Source: Microcaldota archaeon (lineage in GTDB: Archaea > B1Sed10-29 > WALL01 > WAMD01). Taken from it: a DNA stretch of 7,475 nt. Position 1 is the stretch's first letter, and the number at the start of each line of letters is the position of its first letter. Both the position numbers and the translations under genes were made by a program. The notes beneath the pieces are model-generated. The model saw only the letters and a program-made list of their open reading frames with translations, ran no database searches and was not told the DNA's origin. Location: NCBI GenBank assembly GCA_027077895.1, contig JALWQZ010000019.1:1-7475 (forward strand), given 5' to 3'. Of this stretch, positions 1-7,072 are shown one piece after another.

Positions 1-1182
1 ATAAGAAAGATTGATGACCTTGTTGGAGATCCAAAAAAGGCGGTAGAAGTTAGGAGAAAGACAATAGAAAGGTTGACTAACACAAAACTGGAGAACATTG
101 GGCACTACTCAATAGACGTAGAAAGGGCGACTTCAAGAAACATAGAGAACATGATTGGCGTGGCTCAGGTTCCTATTGGTATTGCCGGACCACTGCAGAT
201 CAACGGCGAATATTACAAGGGTAAAGCATTCGTCCCATTGGCAACAACCGAGGGTGCATTGGTCGCTAGCGTGAATAGGGGGTGCAAAGCAATAACAGAA
301 TCAGGGGGAGCGAATGTGAGGATACTAGACGACAAAATGACTAGATCTGCATTGTTCGTCCTAGACTCTGCCATGGACGCGGCGGAATTCAAGAACTGGG
401 TGGAAAAGAACAAGGAGACCATAATGAAAAAGGCGATGGAGACAAGCCACCACTTGAGGCTTAGAAATATTAACGTCTGGGTCGTCGGAAGGAATGTTTG
501 GTTGAGGTTCGAAGGTGAAACAGGAGATGCAATGGGAATGAACATGATAACAATTGCAGTGGAACATGCGTCAGGATGGATAGAAGATGAATATCCAAAC
601 GCGAGGTTCCTATCTGCAAGTGGGAATATGTGTGTGGACAAAAAGCCCTCTGCACTGAACATGATAACTGGGAGAGGGAAAACCGTCGTTGCAGAAGTCA
701 TGATCCCAAGAAAAACGGTGGAAAAACTGCTCAAGACAAGTCCAGAAAACATGGTCGAAGTGGCCTACAGAAAAAACCTAGTTGGTTCTGCCCTAGCTGG
801 GAGTTACGGCTTCAACGCCCACGTGGCAAATATAATTGCAGCCATGTACATAGCGCTGGGCCAAGACCCCGCGCACGTAGTCGAGGGAAGCATGGGATTC
901 TCGTTGTTTGAAATGAAGGGAGATAACCTACATGTAAGCCTTACCCTACCTGCCGTGCAAGTCGGGACAGTCGGCGGGGGGACTGGACTAGGGACACAGA
1001 GAGAAGCCCTGCAGATTCTAGACATCGCTGGTGGCGGAGAACCCCCTGGAGCAAATGCAAAGAAACTGGCAGAGATAGTAGGAGCCACTGCATTAGCCGG
1101 CGAGATAAGCCTTATAGGCGCACTAGCGGCTAGGCACCTAGGGAAGGCACACAAGGAACTAGGACGTGGCCAGAAAGGTTAA
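1..1182 (+). CDS. hmgA: HMG-CoA reductase, class I (5'-truncated by window edge)
   Basis: NADPH-dependent reduction of HMG-CoA to mevalonate, the committed step toward archaeal isoprenoid lipids; soluble in archaea. The reading frame is open from base 1, so the 393 visible residues lack a short N-terminal piece; the TTG at 73 is internal, because family-like sequence (RRKTIERLTNTKLENIG) runs through it. Numbering from base 1, the class I catalytic residues are all present: Glu84 in TTEGALVAS, Lys214 in VDKKPSALN, Asp289 in GQDPA, and His384 in HLGKAHKELGRG. The CoA-site motif ENMIGV and the NADPH motifs DAMGMNM (near 176) and GTVGGGTG (near 322) are intact. There is no N-terminal membrane domain and no C-terminal phosphoserine segment of the eukaryotic type, as expected for archaea. 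The stop is TAA at 1180-1182, and the promoter of the next small gene overlaps it. Identification is firm. Confidence 0.97.
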   Translation: MRKIDDLVGDPKKAVEVRRKTIERLTNTKLENIGHYSIDVERATSRNIENMIGVAQVPIGIAGPLQINGEYYKGKAFVPLATTEGALVASVNRGCKAITESGGANVRILDDKMTRSALFVLDSAMDAAEFKNWVEKNKETIMKKAMETSHHLRLRNINVWVVGRNVWLRFEGETGDAMGMNMITIAVEHASGWIEDEYPNARFLSASGNMCVDKKPSALNMITGRGKTVVAEVMIPRKTVEKLLKTSPENMVEVAYRKNLVGSALAGSYGFNAHVANIIAAMYIALGQDPAHVVEGSMGFSLFEMKGDNLHVSLTLPAVQVGTVGGGTGLGTQREALQILDIAGGGEPPGANAKKLAEIVGATALAGEISLIGALAARHLGKAHKELGRGQKG

Positions 1183-1186
1183 AATA
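1179..1186 (+). promoter_or_regulatory. TATA box for the 42-aa membrane protein gene
   Basis: TTAAAATA overlaps the HMG-CoA reductase stop codon, preceded by a purine-rich BRE-like stretch (cagaaagg). Its centre lies about 24 nt before the ATG at 1207, so transcription would begin at or next to the start codon. No Shine-Dalgarno sequence is seen, which fits a leaderless mRNA. Inferred from spacing only. Confidence 0.5.
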
Positions 1187-1206
1187 CAAAACGCCGTTAT
1201 TCTAGC

Positions 1207-1335
1207 ATGCAAGGTCAAGGCATGGAATATGTAATTGCAATGATAAGCATAGTGGCGATAATCGTTGGGATCATTCTAGTCTATTACCTACTCAGAGGTC
1301 AAGAGTCATACGCGTCAGGGTACAAAAACCAGTAA
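1207..1335 (+). CDS. 42-aa single-span membrane protein with pilin-like N-terminus
   Basis: A complete short frame from ATG at 1207 to TAA at 1333-1335 encodes 42 residues beginning MQGQGMEYVIAMIS. Residues 8-28 are almost entirely hydrophobic (Ile, Val, Ala, Met, Leu), forming one membrane helix; a short polar tail follows (from LRGQESY to GYKNQ). The start resembles archaeal class III (prepilin) signals of the type GQGxxEYLL, in which Gly precedes the cleavage site and Glu sits at +5. Here the Glu is at +4 if cleavage follows Gly3, so the match is imperfect. A well-placed TATA box without an SD supports expression. It could be a degenerate minor pilin, a small membrane subunit or, less likely, chance coding. 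An alternative start is Met6 at 1222. Function is unknown. Confidence 0.6.
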   Translation: MQGQGMEYVIAMISIVAIIVGIILVYYLLRGQESYASGYKNQ

Positions 1336-1339
1336 AACC

Positions 1340-1346
1340 TTTTAAA
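1340..1346 (+). promoter_or_regulatory. TATA box upstream of coiled-coil gene
   Basis: TTTTAAA lies immediately after the stop of the 42-aa gene and about 35 nt before the ATG at 1378. The predicted transcript start near 1369 would leave a leader of only 8-9 nt that just contains the SD-like GGTGAT at 1369-1374. It indicates that the large gene can be transcribed independently of its neighbours. Confidence 0.45.
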
Positions 1347-1368
1347 CCTGACCTGATTTGTTATACTA

Positions 1369-1374
1369 GGTGAT
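1369..1374 (+). promoter_or_regulatory. Shine-Dalgarno-like site for coiled-coil gene
   Basis: GGTGAT matches the archaeal anti-SD (complement of GGTGATC) but sits only 3 nt before the ATG, closer than usual. It favours the start at 1378. Confidence 0.4.
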
Positions 1375-1377
1375 ACA

Positions 1378-4300
1378 ATGGCCAACTCGGCAGACACTAG
1401 AAATAAACTGGAACAGTTGAAAAAGGACCAAGAGGCGCTAAAGGCCCAATTGGCAGAACTAGACACATACCTAACCAAGAAGTACGGCACGCTAAAGGCC
1501 GAGAAACACGTCTCCAGGTCATACACTCCAACAATTGCCAAAAGCATGTCACCACCTCAATACGATTCAAACAACGAACTGGTGGGCATGCGCGCCTTAT
1601 TGCAGGAAAGCATAAACAACTCAAAGAAACTCATGGAAAAATTTGACTACTTACTCGACGCACTCATATCTAGCCTAGACGATATGGATTCTGAAGACAT
1701 TGACAAGACCATACGCCTGATAGCAGAGAGTCAATCCCATTTACTGGACAACCTAGCAGAAACTAGGCAACAACTAGAAGAACTTGAGAAGGAGGCCATA
1801 ACAAAGGAGGACATCCAAAAGTTCGAAAAGGAATACAAAGAGAGATACGCAGAACTAGCAAAGAGGATAAACGAGTTGATGTCAAAAATAGAAGAACCCG
1901 CCGTCATGGATGCCATAAGCGCACTCCAAACACAAATCGCACAAGTGTCCACAGAAGTCAAAGAACTAGAAACAAACGTGAAAAACGGCGGCGAGACAAA
2001 GAAACTAGCAGAAAAGACCAAGGAATTAATGACAAGGATGCAATCAATGGAGGAAAGGTTGAAGAACATAACAGACCTAGTCCAGGGAATGAGCGAGCAC
2101 CTCTATTCTAGCGAGGCAGCAATGGCAAGGGTGGCGAGTTTAGAACAAGACCTATCAGAGCTAAGGCAGTTAGTTCAAACACTCCAAAATGCCGTAATGC
2201 AAGAATCGGACACTAGCAAGATCGAGATGGAAAAGGCGGTCAAGGAAATTGAAGATGCAACAAAGGGGCTCTCAGAAGTGAACGAACTCGTGAACATTGA
2301 GAAAAAGAGGGGAGAAAAATTTGACAAGATTGAAAAGGAGATGGCGGAACTCGAAACCAAACTAGAAAAGGTAAACGAAATTGAAACTAGAATCACCAAC
2401 CTGGAGAACAAACTGGAGAATATAGAAAAAACACTGAACACATACCCTATAGGGGAACTGAAGGAAGTGTCCTCAATAAGATCCGACCTGAAAAATGTCA
2501 AATCCGGAGTACCTGCTGACAAGGTCCAAACGCTAGAGGAGCGGTTGGATAGAATAGAAAAATCTCTGGATAGGATACTCACAAAAAAAGAGGCATCAAA
2601 GAATATTGAGACCTGCAAACTAGGAGACGCCATATTTAGAATCTCAAATAAACTCAACGAGATAGAAACTGGGATGAAAGAAAGCAAAGAGCAAGAGATA
2701 CTTGACAAGATATCTGTCCTAAATTCTGAGATTCAAGATTTGAGGCAGATGAGAAAAGAACTGGAAAACGTGAAAACACCCAAAGATGTGAAGAGACTGA
2801 AAGACAGAATATCCATCATGGAAAACAAACTGTCCGCGCTATACAAAGAACTAAACGAACTCTACAGGAGTCTAAACGAAACACCCACCCAAGACCTGAA
2901 ATGTGATTTGCTAAAGATGGAGGGAGTAATAAACGCCGTCCAAAAAACTCCGACAACAAAAAAAGAACTCAACCAAACAATCTCCACAGTAAATGAAATG
3001 ATGGAAAACCTAGACAACAAACTGGACAGAATCGAAAAACAGCAAGAAGTTCAAAGCAAGGACATCAACAATAAACTGGAGAATGCAAGGGATAAAGTCA
3101 ATTCAGTAAAACAAAGAATGATAATTGAAAACAGGGCATCTGTTGAAAGAATGAGAAAACTCATACTAACCCGACTAACTAACCTAGAAAACTTGGTGAA
3201 ACTAGGGATAATCAACAAGAAGGGGATAAAGAGAGAACTTGGAAAGACACTTGAAGAACTCGGAGAAATGAAACATGAAATGAAACACTTTGACCAGTAC
3301 AAACAAGAAGTTAGACAAGTATCCAAGATAGAATCCACAGTCAAAGATGCATTAAAATCAAGGTCTCCAGACAAATCCATCTCTGAGATAAAAGACCAAG
3401 TCAACAAACTGATTCTCCATCCCACACCAAAGATAAGTAAAGCAGTATCTGGGTTATTCCTAATAAGGAAAGAAGTAGAAGAGAGTTCGCGCATGGATAA
3501 GAAAATGGAGAACAAACTAGGATCAATAATAAAACAGATCAAAGAATTGGAGGGCAGCATAGGTCACGAGGATCTAGAAATGCAAATATCGAAAGTAAGA
3601 AAGGAATTGGAGGCACTGTCACAAAAAATGAAGAAGTCCCCAACAAAGTACGCACCAAAACTGGAGAGGATCGAGAATTCTCTGTCTGAGATAAAGGATC
3701 AAATAGATGAGTTGGACAAAGAGAAGTCCTTGATATTCAAACTTGAGGCACAACTTGATGAAAAGGAGAATGAACTGAAGGAGTTAAGCAAGAAAGTCGC
3801 GGCTGGGGGTGTAAGCCCCAAGGACGTTGCTAAACGGATATCTGAGATAAACAACGAGATAACCACACTTAAAAGAGAGATAAACAAAGAAACTGTTGAG
3901 ATCAATCAAGTTGTAAAGGATCTCAATGAGATAAAGGCCCTAGTAGACGACATGGTTCCAGTGGATAAGGTCAGAACTTTATTAAGCAAAGCAAGGACTG
4001 CATTGAAGAAAAAGGATCTCACGTCTGCGAAGATGTATCTGAAGAAGGCCAGAGTCGCTGTCAATGAAGGTGACAAAGCACTTATTAGTGAGATTGAAGA
4101 GATAGACAAAGAGATAAAGATGCTTGGCGGGATAAAGGAGGAAAAACTAAGCAAGATTGAAGAAAAGCACGGAACTGGTATGTTTGCAAGTGCAACCCAG
4201 AGTCATCATGGGTTGGTACTAGCCCATAAAAGGGAGGTTATAGGAAAGGAACCTGTAATGAAAGAGAAAGTAGAGGAAATGAAAAAACAAACTTCTGGAC

Positions 4301-4920
4301 TAGCATTATTGGTCGATGAGATAAAGAACAATGAAAGAAAAGTAAGCCCAGAGGTTGTCAAGTCCGCTATTAACAAGGTAGAGTCAGCAGAGGCAAGTTT
4401 CATACATGCAAAGCAGACCCCAGCAATACCAGACAAGGAAGTCAAAAAAGCACTTACTAAAGCAGAGAGAGAAGCAGAAGCGTTGGAAAAAGCAATAAAG
4501 AAAACAGCAAAAATTGCAGAAAAAACCAACGATAAACAACTGATAGATAAACTTAACAAAACATGGATAAATTCCCTACTGGTTGAAAACCATGTTAAAG
4601 CCACACAAGAGGAATTAAATGAAATTACAAATGCGTTGAAGGAAAGCGAGAGAAGGTATAACGAGAGAATCAAGAACATCCAGAGCGCAAAGGAGGAAAT
4701 TAAGAACAACAGCGTGCCCATTGAAGTGCTCATGCTTGACTTTATACAAAACATGAAACACGGCGAGAGGGTAACCGTAAGTGAAATGACAAAGGCATTA
4801 AGGATAGATCCAAAAACAGCCCTAGACAAATTGAAGAGAATCCAAGGTGACTTCAAACTAGAAAACGTTGGGTTGATACACTCGCTGGTGAATAAGGAAC
4901 CTGCAATCAGACGTCTGTAG
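1378..4920 (+). CDS. Giant coiled-coil protein (1180 aa) with C-terminal winged-helix-like domain
   Basis: I do not recognise a named family. The protein is dominated by Glu, Lys, Leu and Ile in heptad-like patterns from about residue 5 to 1110, broken by proline-bearing linkers (45-65 around SYTPTIAKSMSPP; near 680-690; 753-760). There is only one Trp (1063) and two Cys (413, 509). It has no signal peptide or membrane span, so it is probably cytoplasmic. Variants of [KR]L[DE][RN]IE[KN] recur at about 345, 389, 548 and 761, and SEIKDQ(V/I) at about 669 and 770. Residues 866-893 (ARTALKKKDLTSAKMYLKKA) look like a short helical-repeat hairpin. Residues about 1113-1180 fit a winged helix: helix PIEVLMLDFIQNM, strand RVTV, helices SEMTKALRI and PKTALDKLKRI, then a beta wing. 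No Walker A or B motif is visible, so it is not an SMC or Rad50 ATPase. It could act in chromosome organisation, as a scaffold or as a cytoskeletal element; this is inference. The start is supported by GGTGAT just upstream. Confidence 0.9.
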   Translation: MANSADTRNKLEQLKKDQEALKAQLAELDTYLTKKYGTLKAEKHVSRSYTPTIAKSMSPPQYDSNNELVGMRALLQESINNSKKLMEKFDYLLDALISSLDDMDSEDIDKTIRLIAESQSHLLDNLAETRQQLEELEKEAITKEDIQKFEKEYKERYAELAKRINELMSKIEEPAVMDAISALQTQIAQVSTEVKELETNVKNGGETKKLAEKTKELMTRMQSMEERLKNITDLVQGMSEHLYSSEAAMARVASLEQDLSELRQLVQTLQNAVMQESDTSKIEMEKAVKEIEDATKGLSEVNELVNIEKKRGEKFDKIEKEMAELETKLEKVNEIETRITNLENKLENIEKTLNTYPIGELKEVSSIRSDLKNVKSGVPADKVQTLEERLDRIEKSLDRILTKKEASKNIETCKLGDAIFRISNKLNEIETGMKESKEQEILDKISVLNSEIQDLRQMRKELENVKTPKDVKRLKDRISIMENKLSALYKELNELYRSLNETPTQDLKCDLLKMEGVINAVQKTPTTKKELNQTISTVNEMMENLDNKLDRIEKQQEVQSKDINNKLENARDKVNSVKQRMIIENRASVERMRKLILTRLTNLENLVKLGIINKKGIKRELGKTLEELGEMKHEMKHFDQYKQEVRQVSKIESTVKDALKSRSPDKSISEIKDQVNKLILHPTPKISKAVSGLFLIRKEVEESSRMDKKMENKLGSIIKQIKELEGSIGHEDLEMQISKVRKELEALSQKMKKSPTKYAPKLERIENSLSEIKDQIDELDKEKSLIFKLEAQLDEKENELKELSKKVAAGGVSPKDVAKRISEINNEITTLKREINKETVEINQVVKDLNEIKALVDDMVPVDKVRTLLSKARTALKKKDLTSAKMYLKKARVAVNEGDKALISEIEEIDKEIKMLGGIKEEKLSKIEEKHGTGMFASATQSHHGLVLAHKREVIGKEPVMKEKVEEMKKQTSGLALLVDEIKNNERKVSPEVVKSAINKVESAEASFIHAKQTPAIPDKEVKKALTKAEREAEALEKAIKKTAKIAEKTNDKQLIDKLNKTWINSLLVENHVKATQEELNEITNALKESERRYNERIKNIQSAKEEIKNNSVPIEVLMLDFIQNMKHGERVTVSEMTKALRIDPKTALDKLKRIQGDFKLENVGLIHSLVNKEPAIRRL

Positions 4921-4952
4921 AGATAAACACAAGATAGCAATAACCTAGCATC

Positions 4953-4960
4953 AGGAGTGA
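4953..4960 (+). promoter_or_regulatory. Shine-Dalgarno site for pilin 1
   Basis: AGGAGTGA lies 7 nt before the ATG at 4968. It is a weaker version of the GGAGGTGA before pilin 2; the 3' part (gtgaaaggaag) is identical in both. A faint TATA-like agataaac at 4921-4928 is too poor to call, so pilin 1 may be co-transcribed with the coiled-coil gene. Confidence 0.6.
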
Positions 4961-5083
4961 AAGGAAGATGAAGAAGGGTATTAGTCCAATAGTGGCGGTT
5001 GTTTTGCTGATCGCCATAGCAGTTATTGCAGCAGTAGGTCTGTACTTCTGGGTTGGAAGTTTGACTAACAAGCCAGCGACACC
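4957..5083 (+). repeat. 127-bp direct repeat, copy A (pilin 5' cassette)
   Basis: Begins 11 bp before the pilin 1 ATG and ends in codon 39. It aligns without gaps to 5421-5547, 464 bp downstream, with one difference: T at 5039 against C at 5503, a synonymous Gly codon change. It covers part of the SD spacer, signal peptide, membrane helix and hinge. Confidence 0.97.
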
Positions 5084-5342
5084 CAGTATGTTAAATGGGA
5101 TAACGGTGCAAGTCATTGATTGCGGCGGAAGTACTCCCACGCTACTAGTAACAAATATTGGAACAAAAACAATAAGTGATTTAAACACAACATTAAAAAC
5201 AACAAACAATTCTATCAAAGTAAGCAACTGCCAACCAAACAGCATAAATCCAGGGGACACCGCGAAATGTGAGATAACAAAATTCTCAGGTACAATTGTA
5301 GTGTACGGGAATAACCTCACACCTGCACCTATTACATGTTAA
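4968..5342 (+). CDS. Archaeal type IV pilin 1 (124 aa)
   Basis: The N-terminus MKKG-ISPIVAVVLLIAIA is the archaeal type IV pilin signature (Pilin_N / DUF1628-like). Cleavage by a prepilin peptidase after Gly4 would leave a mature protein of about 120 residues whose first 26 form the hydrophobic assembly helix. A Thr/Pro hinge follows (TNKPATPS, 33-40), then a Thr/Asn-rich beta domain. Four Cys (52, 88, 101, 124) recur in pilin 2, with Cys124 the last residue; two disulfides are plausible. N-glycosylation sequons occur at Asn73, Asn80 and Asn116, the last followed by Pro. Only 47 bp separate it from the coiled-coil gene. The first 39 codons are nearly identical to pilin 2, while the rest has diverged. 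No assembly ATPase is nearby. A role as a surface pilus or adhesion subunit is inferred from the family. Confidence 0.93.
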   Translation: MKKGISPIVAVVLLIAIAVIAAVGLYFWVGSLTNKPATPSMLNGITVQVIDCGGSTPTLLVTNIGTKTISDLNTTLKTTNNSIKVSNCQPNSINPGDTAKCEITKFSGTIVVYGNNLTPAPITC

Positions 5343-5375
5343 AACAATTGACAACCTTCATTGCAATCGATACTA

Positions 5376-5384
5376 TTATAAATA
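5376..5384 (+). promoter_or_regulatory. TATA box for pilin 2
   Basis: TTATAAATA in the gap between the pilins predicts a transcript start near 5405, giving a leader of about 25 nt containing a strong SD. Pilin 2 therefore probably has its own promoter. Confidence 0.6.
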
Positions 5385-5416
5385 ACAAAATCGTTTCTAC
5401 ACTAGTAATGCTAATT

Positions 5417-5424
5417 GGAGGTGA
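5417..5424 (+). promoter_or_regulatory. Strong Shine-Dalgarno site fixing the pilin 2 start
   Basis: GGAGGTGA, an excellent match to the archaeal anti-SD, ends 7 nt before the ATG at 5432. It rules against the upstream in-frame ATG at 5336, which would add 32 residues ahead of the prepilin signal and lies upstream of the TATA box. Confidence 0.85.
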
Positions 5425-5547
5425 AAGGAAGATGAAGAAGGGTATTAGTCCAATAGTGGCGGTTGTTTTGCTGATCGCCATAGCAGTTATTGCAGCAGTA
5501 GGCCTGTACTTCTGGGTTGGAAGTTTGACTAACAAGCCAGCGACACC
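5421..5547 (+). repeat. 127-bp direct repeat, copy B (pilin 5' cassette)
   Basis: Second copy of the segment at 4957-5083, with 126 of 127 positions identical. Homology stops abruptly in the hinge: copy A continues with cagtatg and copy B with aactcaa. Confidence 0.97.
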
Positions 5548-5833
5548 AACTCAACCAGGCATGTTAACAGCACAAGCAATATGTGGAGATAACCAAAGTA
5601 GTACAACTACATTCCTACTGACAAACATAGGAACTAGCACAGTAGACATATCCACTCTAAAAATGACCGCACCAAAAGACTCAAGTGCACAGTTCAATGC
5701 ATCTAGTGATTGCGCATCCACAACAATACAAGCAGGGGGTACAATAAAATGCAACATAACAAACTTTGGAAAGGGATCAGGTACAGCAACATTCTATGGT
5801 ACAAACATAGGGACATTCGCAATTACATGCTGA
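5432..5833 (+). CDS. Archaeal type IV pilin 2 (133 aa)
   Basis: Paralog of the gene 89 bp upstream. Residues 1-39 are identical to pilin 1, including the prepilin cleavage site MKKG-ISP and the hydrophobic helix. The remaining 94 residues share only a pattern: LLTNIGT, a Cys in the middle, GGTIKCNIT, YGTN, and a terminal ITC. The four Cys (51, 94, 107, 133) match those of pilin 1 in order, and the last residue is again Cys. Possible N-glycosylation sequons are at Asn54, Asn89 and Asn108. The head is Thr/Ser/Gly-rich, typical of exported pilin beta domains. Its own TATA box and stronger SD suggest higher or separate expression, perhaps as the major subunit with pilin 1 minor; this is inference. 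Start chosen at 5432 because of the SD and the repeat. Confidence 0.93.
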   Translation: MKKGISPIVAVVLLIAIAVIAAVGLYFWVGSLTNKPATPTQPGMLTAQAICGDNQSSTTTFLLTNIGTSTVDISTLKMTAPKDSSAQFNASSDCASTTIQAGGTIKCNITNFGKGSGTATFYGTNIGTFAITC

Positions 5834-5857
5834 AAACCCCCAAAACCCCCTACAACT

Positions 5858-5873
5858 TTATTTTGTTATATTA
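5858..5873 (+). terminator. T-rich probable termination region after pilin 2
   Basis: The run ttattttgttatatt, about 25 nt after the pilin 2 stop, has no stem-loop. Archaeal RNA polymerase commonly stops at T-rich tracts, so this is a reasonable but weak call. Confidence 0.3.
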
Positions 5874-5888
5874 TCACAAACGGCAACA

Positions 5889-5898
5889 ATTTAAAATA
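5889..5898 (+). promoter_or_regulatory. TATA box for antiporter gene
   Basis: ATTTAAAATA is centred about 23 nt before the ATG at 5917, and no SD precedes that ATG. The spacing predicts transcription starting at the start codon, a leaderless mRNA. Confidence 0.6.
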
Positions 5899-5916
5899 GA
5901 AGTTTATTAACTTGGC

Positions 5917-7071
5917 ATGGACCTTTTCCTGTGGCTAGGCTTGATGTTTGCCACGTCATTAGTACTAGGCTTGTTGTTCGAGAAAATGAAGATTCCATGG
6001 CTGTTTGCCCCACTAGTTTTGGGTATAGTCGCAAACCTTGTAAACATAAGACCAGAGCACATATCCAACTTCAACTTCCTCGCAAACTTAGGAATGGACT
6101 TCATGCTGTTCATAATCGGGTTCAAACTAGGCCTAGAGGAATTCAAAAAACTAGGGAAAGAAATCATAAAGGACACACTAGTAATTAACACAGCGGCCAG
6201 TATCGTTGGAATCATAGCACTTCTAGCACTAAGCGTCTCACCTATAATCTCTTTGATTGCCGGAATCGCAATTGTAACAGTCGGCGAAGAGGTGTTGGTC
6301 CCTATACTGGATGGATTCAACCTAATAAAAACAAAGATGGGGACTATGCTCATTGGAATCGGCGTATTTGACGACATATTCGAAGTCACAGCGATAATAC
6401 TAGCAGGAACACTAGTGGCATCTGCATCAAGAGCCCCAAACATAAAACTAGACATAGTGGGGATACTGGTCCCAGTAATCCTGACTCTAATATTCCTATA
6501 CACCGACGGAGTTATCACCAGGTCAAGGAACATGCGCAAGGTTGAACATCTGATACTAATAGGGTTGTCATTATTCTTCGTTTACGTGGCCATTGCTAAT
6601 CTAGCAGGCGCAGCAGGCCTGGGCGCCATCCTAGCGGGGATATCCCTAAAGAACCTAGTTCCTAACAGGTACCTTGAAAAGACAGAAACAACATTTGATA
6701 TGATTTCATACGTGTTGTTTGGCCCTATATTCTTCGCATGGGTTGGCATGAGTCTAGACCTAAAAAGCATACTAGTGTATCCGGTACTGACAGGAGTATT
6801 ATACATAGCCCCAATGCTAGGGAAGGTATTCTTCGGCTGGCTAACAACCAGAAACATCCTAGGAGACAGGAAAGCATGGTCACTAGGTATGGGATTGTCA
6901 GTTAGGTTCTCAACACAATTAGTGGTCGCCCAGTTGTTATTCGCAAGCAAGACAATAAGTGCGCCATTATTCACTGCAATCGTCATGTCATCAGCAATTG
7001 CAACGCTAGTAAATCCATTCTTGATGATTGGAATGATAAACCACTGGGGATTGTACAAGAATAAAGCATAG
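5917..7071 (+). CDS. CPA2-family cation/proton antiporter (Kef/NapA-like), transport domain only
   Basis: A 384-residue polytopic membrane protein with about 12-13 hydrophobic segments, exchanging Na+ or K+ for protons across the cell membrane. The hallmark acidic pair of electrogenic CPA2 exchangers is at Asp152-Asp153 in GVFDDIFEV. The preceding TVGEEVLVPIL (121-131) sits where the unwound TM4 crossover is expected. The C-terminal SVRFSTQLVVAQ (328-339) corresponds to the family's basic motif, with Arg330, but has FSTQ where many members have GE. The N-terminal pattern of glycine-rich helices (LFAPLVLGIVAN, FMLFIIGFKLGLEEF) is typical. The protein ends soon after the last helix (NHWGLYKNKA), so it has no TrkA-N/RCK or USP regulatory domain, as in NapA-type rather than KefB/C-type transporters. 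The ion cannot be assigned. Its stop codon lies 1 bp from the 3' end of the opposing SRP RNA gene. Confidence 0.93.
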   Translation: MDLFLWLGLMFATSLVLGLLFEKMKIPWLFAPLVLGIVANLVNIRPEHISNFNFLANLGMDFMLFIIGFKLGLEEFKKLGKEIIKDTLVINTAASIVGIIALLALSVSPIISLIAGIAIVTVGEEVLVPILDGFNLIKTKMGTMLIGIGVFDDIFEVTAIILAGTLVASASRAPNIKLDIVGILVPVILTLIFLYTDGVITRSRNMRKVEHLILIGLSLFFVYVAIANLAGAAGLGAILAGISLKNLVPNRYLEKTETTFDMISYVLFGPIFFAWVGMSLDLKSILVYPVLTGVLYIAPMLGKVFFGWLTTRNILGDRKAWSLGMGLSVRFSTQLVVAQLLFASKTISAPLFTAIVMSSAIATLVNPFLMIGMINHWGLYKNKA

Positions 7072-7072
7072 A

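Noticed and set aside
73..75. TTG at 73 as the HMG-CoA reductase start
   Set aside because: The frame is open from base 1 and upstream residues match the family N-terminal region, so the gene simply enters from the left edge.
3380..3860. Recurring tctgagataaa segments as a DNA repeat or CRISPR-like array
   Set aside because: They encode recurring Ser-Glu-Ile heptad pieces at irregular spacing in an open frame, without spacers.
1378..4920. SMC/Rad50-type ATPase
   Set aside because: No Walker A, signature or Walker B motif is seen at either end of the protein.
1731..4940. Long minus-strand frames opposite the coiled-coil gene (up to 244 codons)
   Set aside because: They are Ser/Phe/Leu/Ile-rich mirror images of a Glu/Lys/Asn-rich coiled coil, with no motifs or start signals.
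5336..5431. Longer pilin 2 starting at ATG 5336 (165 aa)
   Set aside because: The extra 32 residues lie ahead of the prepilin signal, include the TATA box, overlap the end of pilin 1, and have no SD; the strong GGAGGTGA fits only ATG 5432.
4907..5535. Two minus-strand frames sharing a nearly identical peptide
   Set aside because: The shared peptide is only the antisense of the duplicated pilin 5' cassette.
5710..5910. 66-codon plus-strand frame across the end of pilin 2
   Set aside because: Overlaps the pilin in another frame, has no SD or promoter of its own, and its composition looks non-coding.
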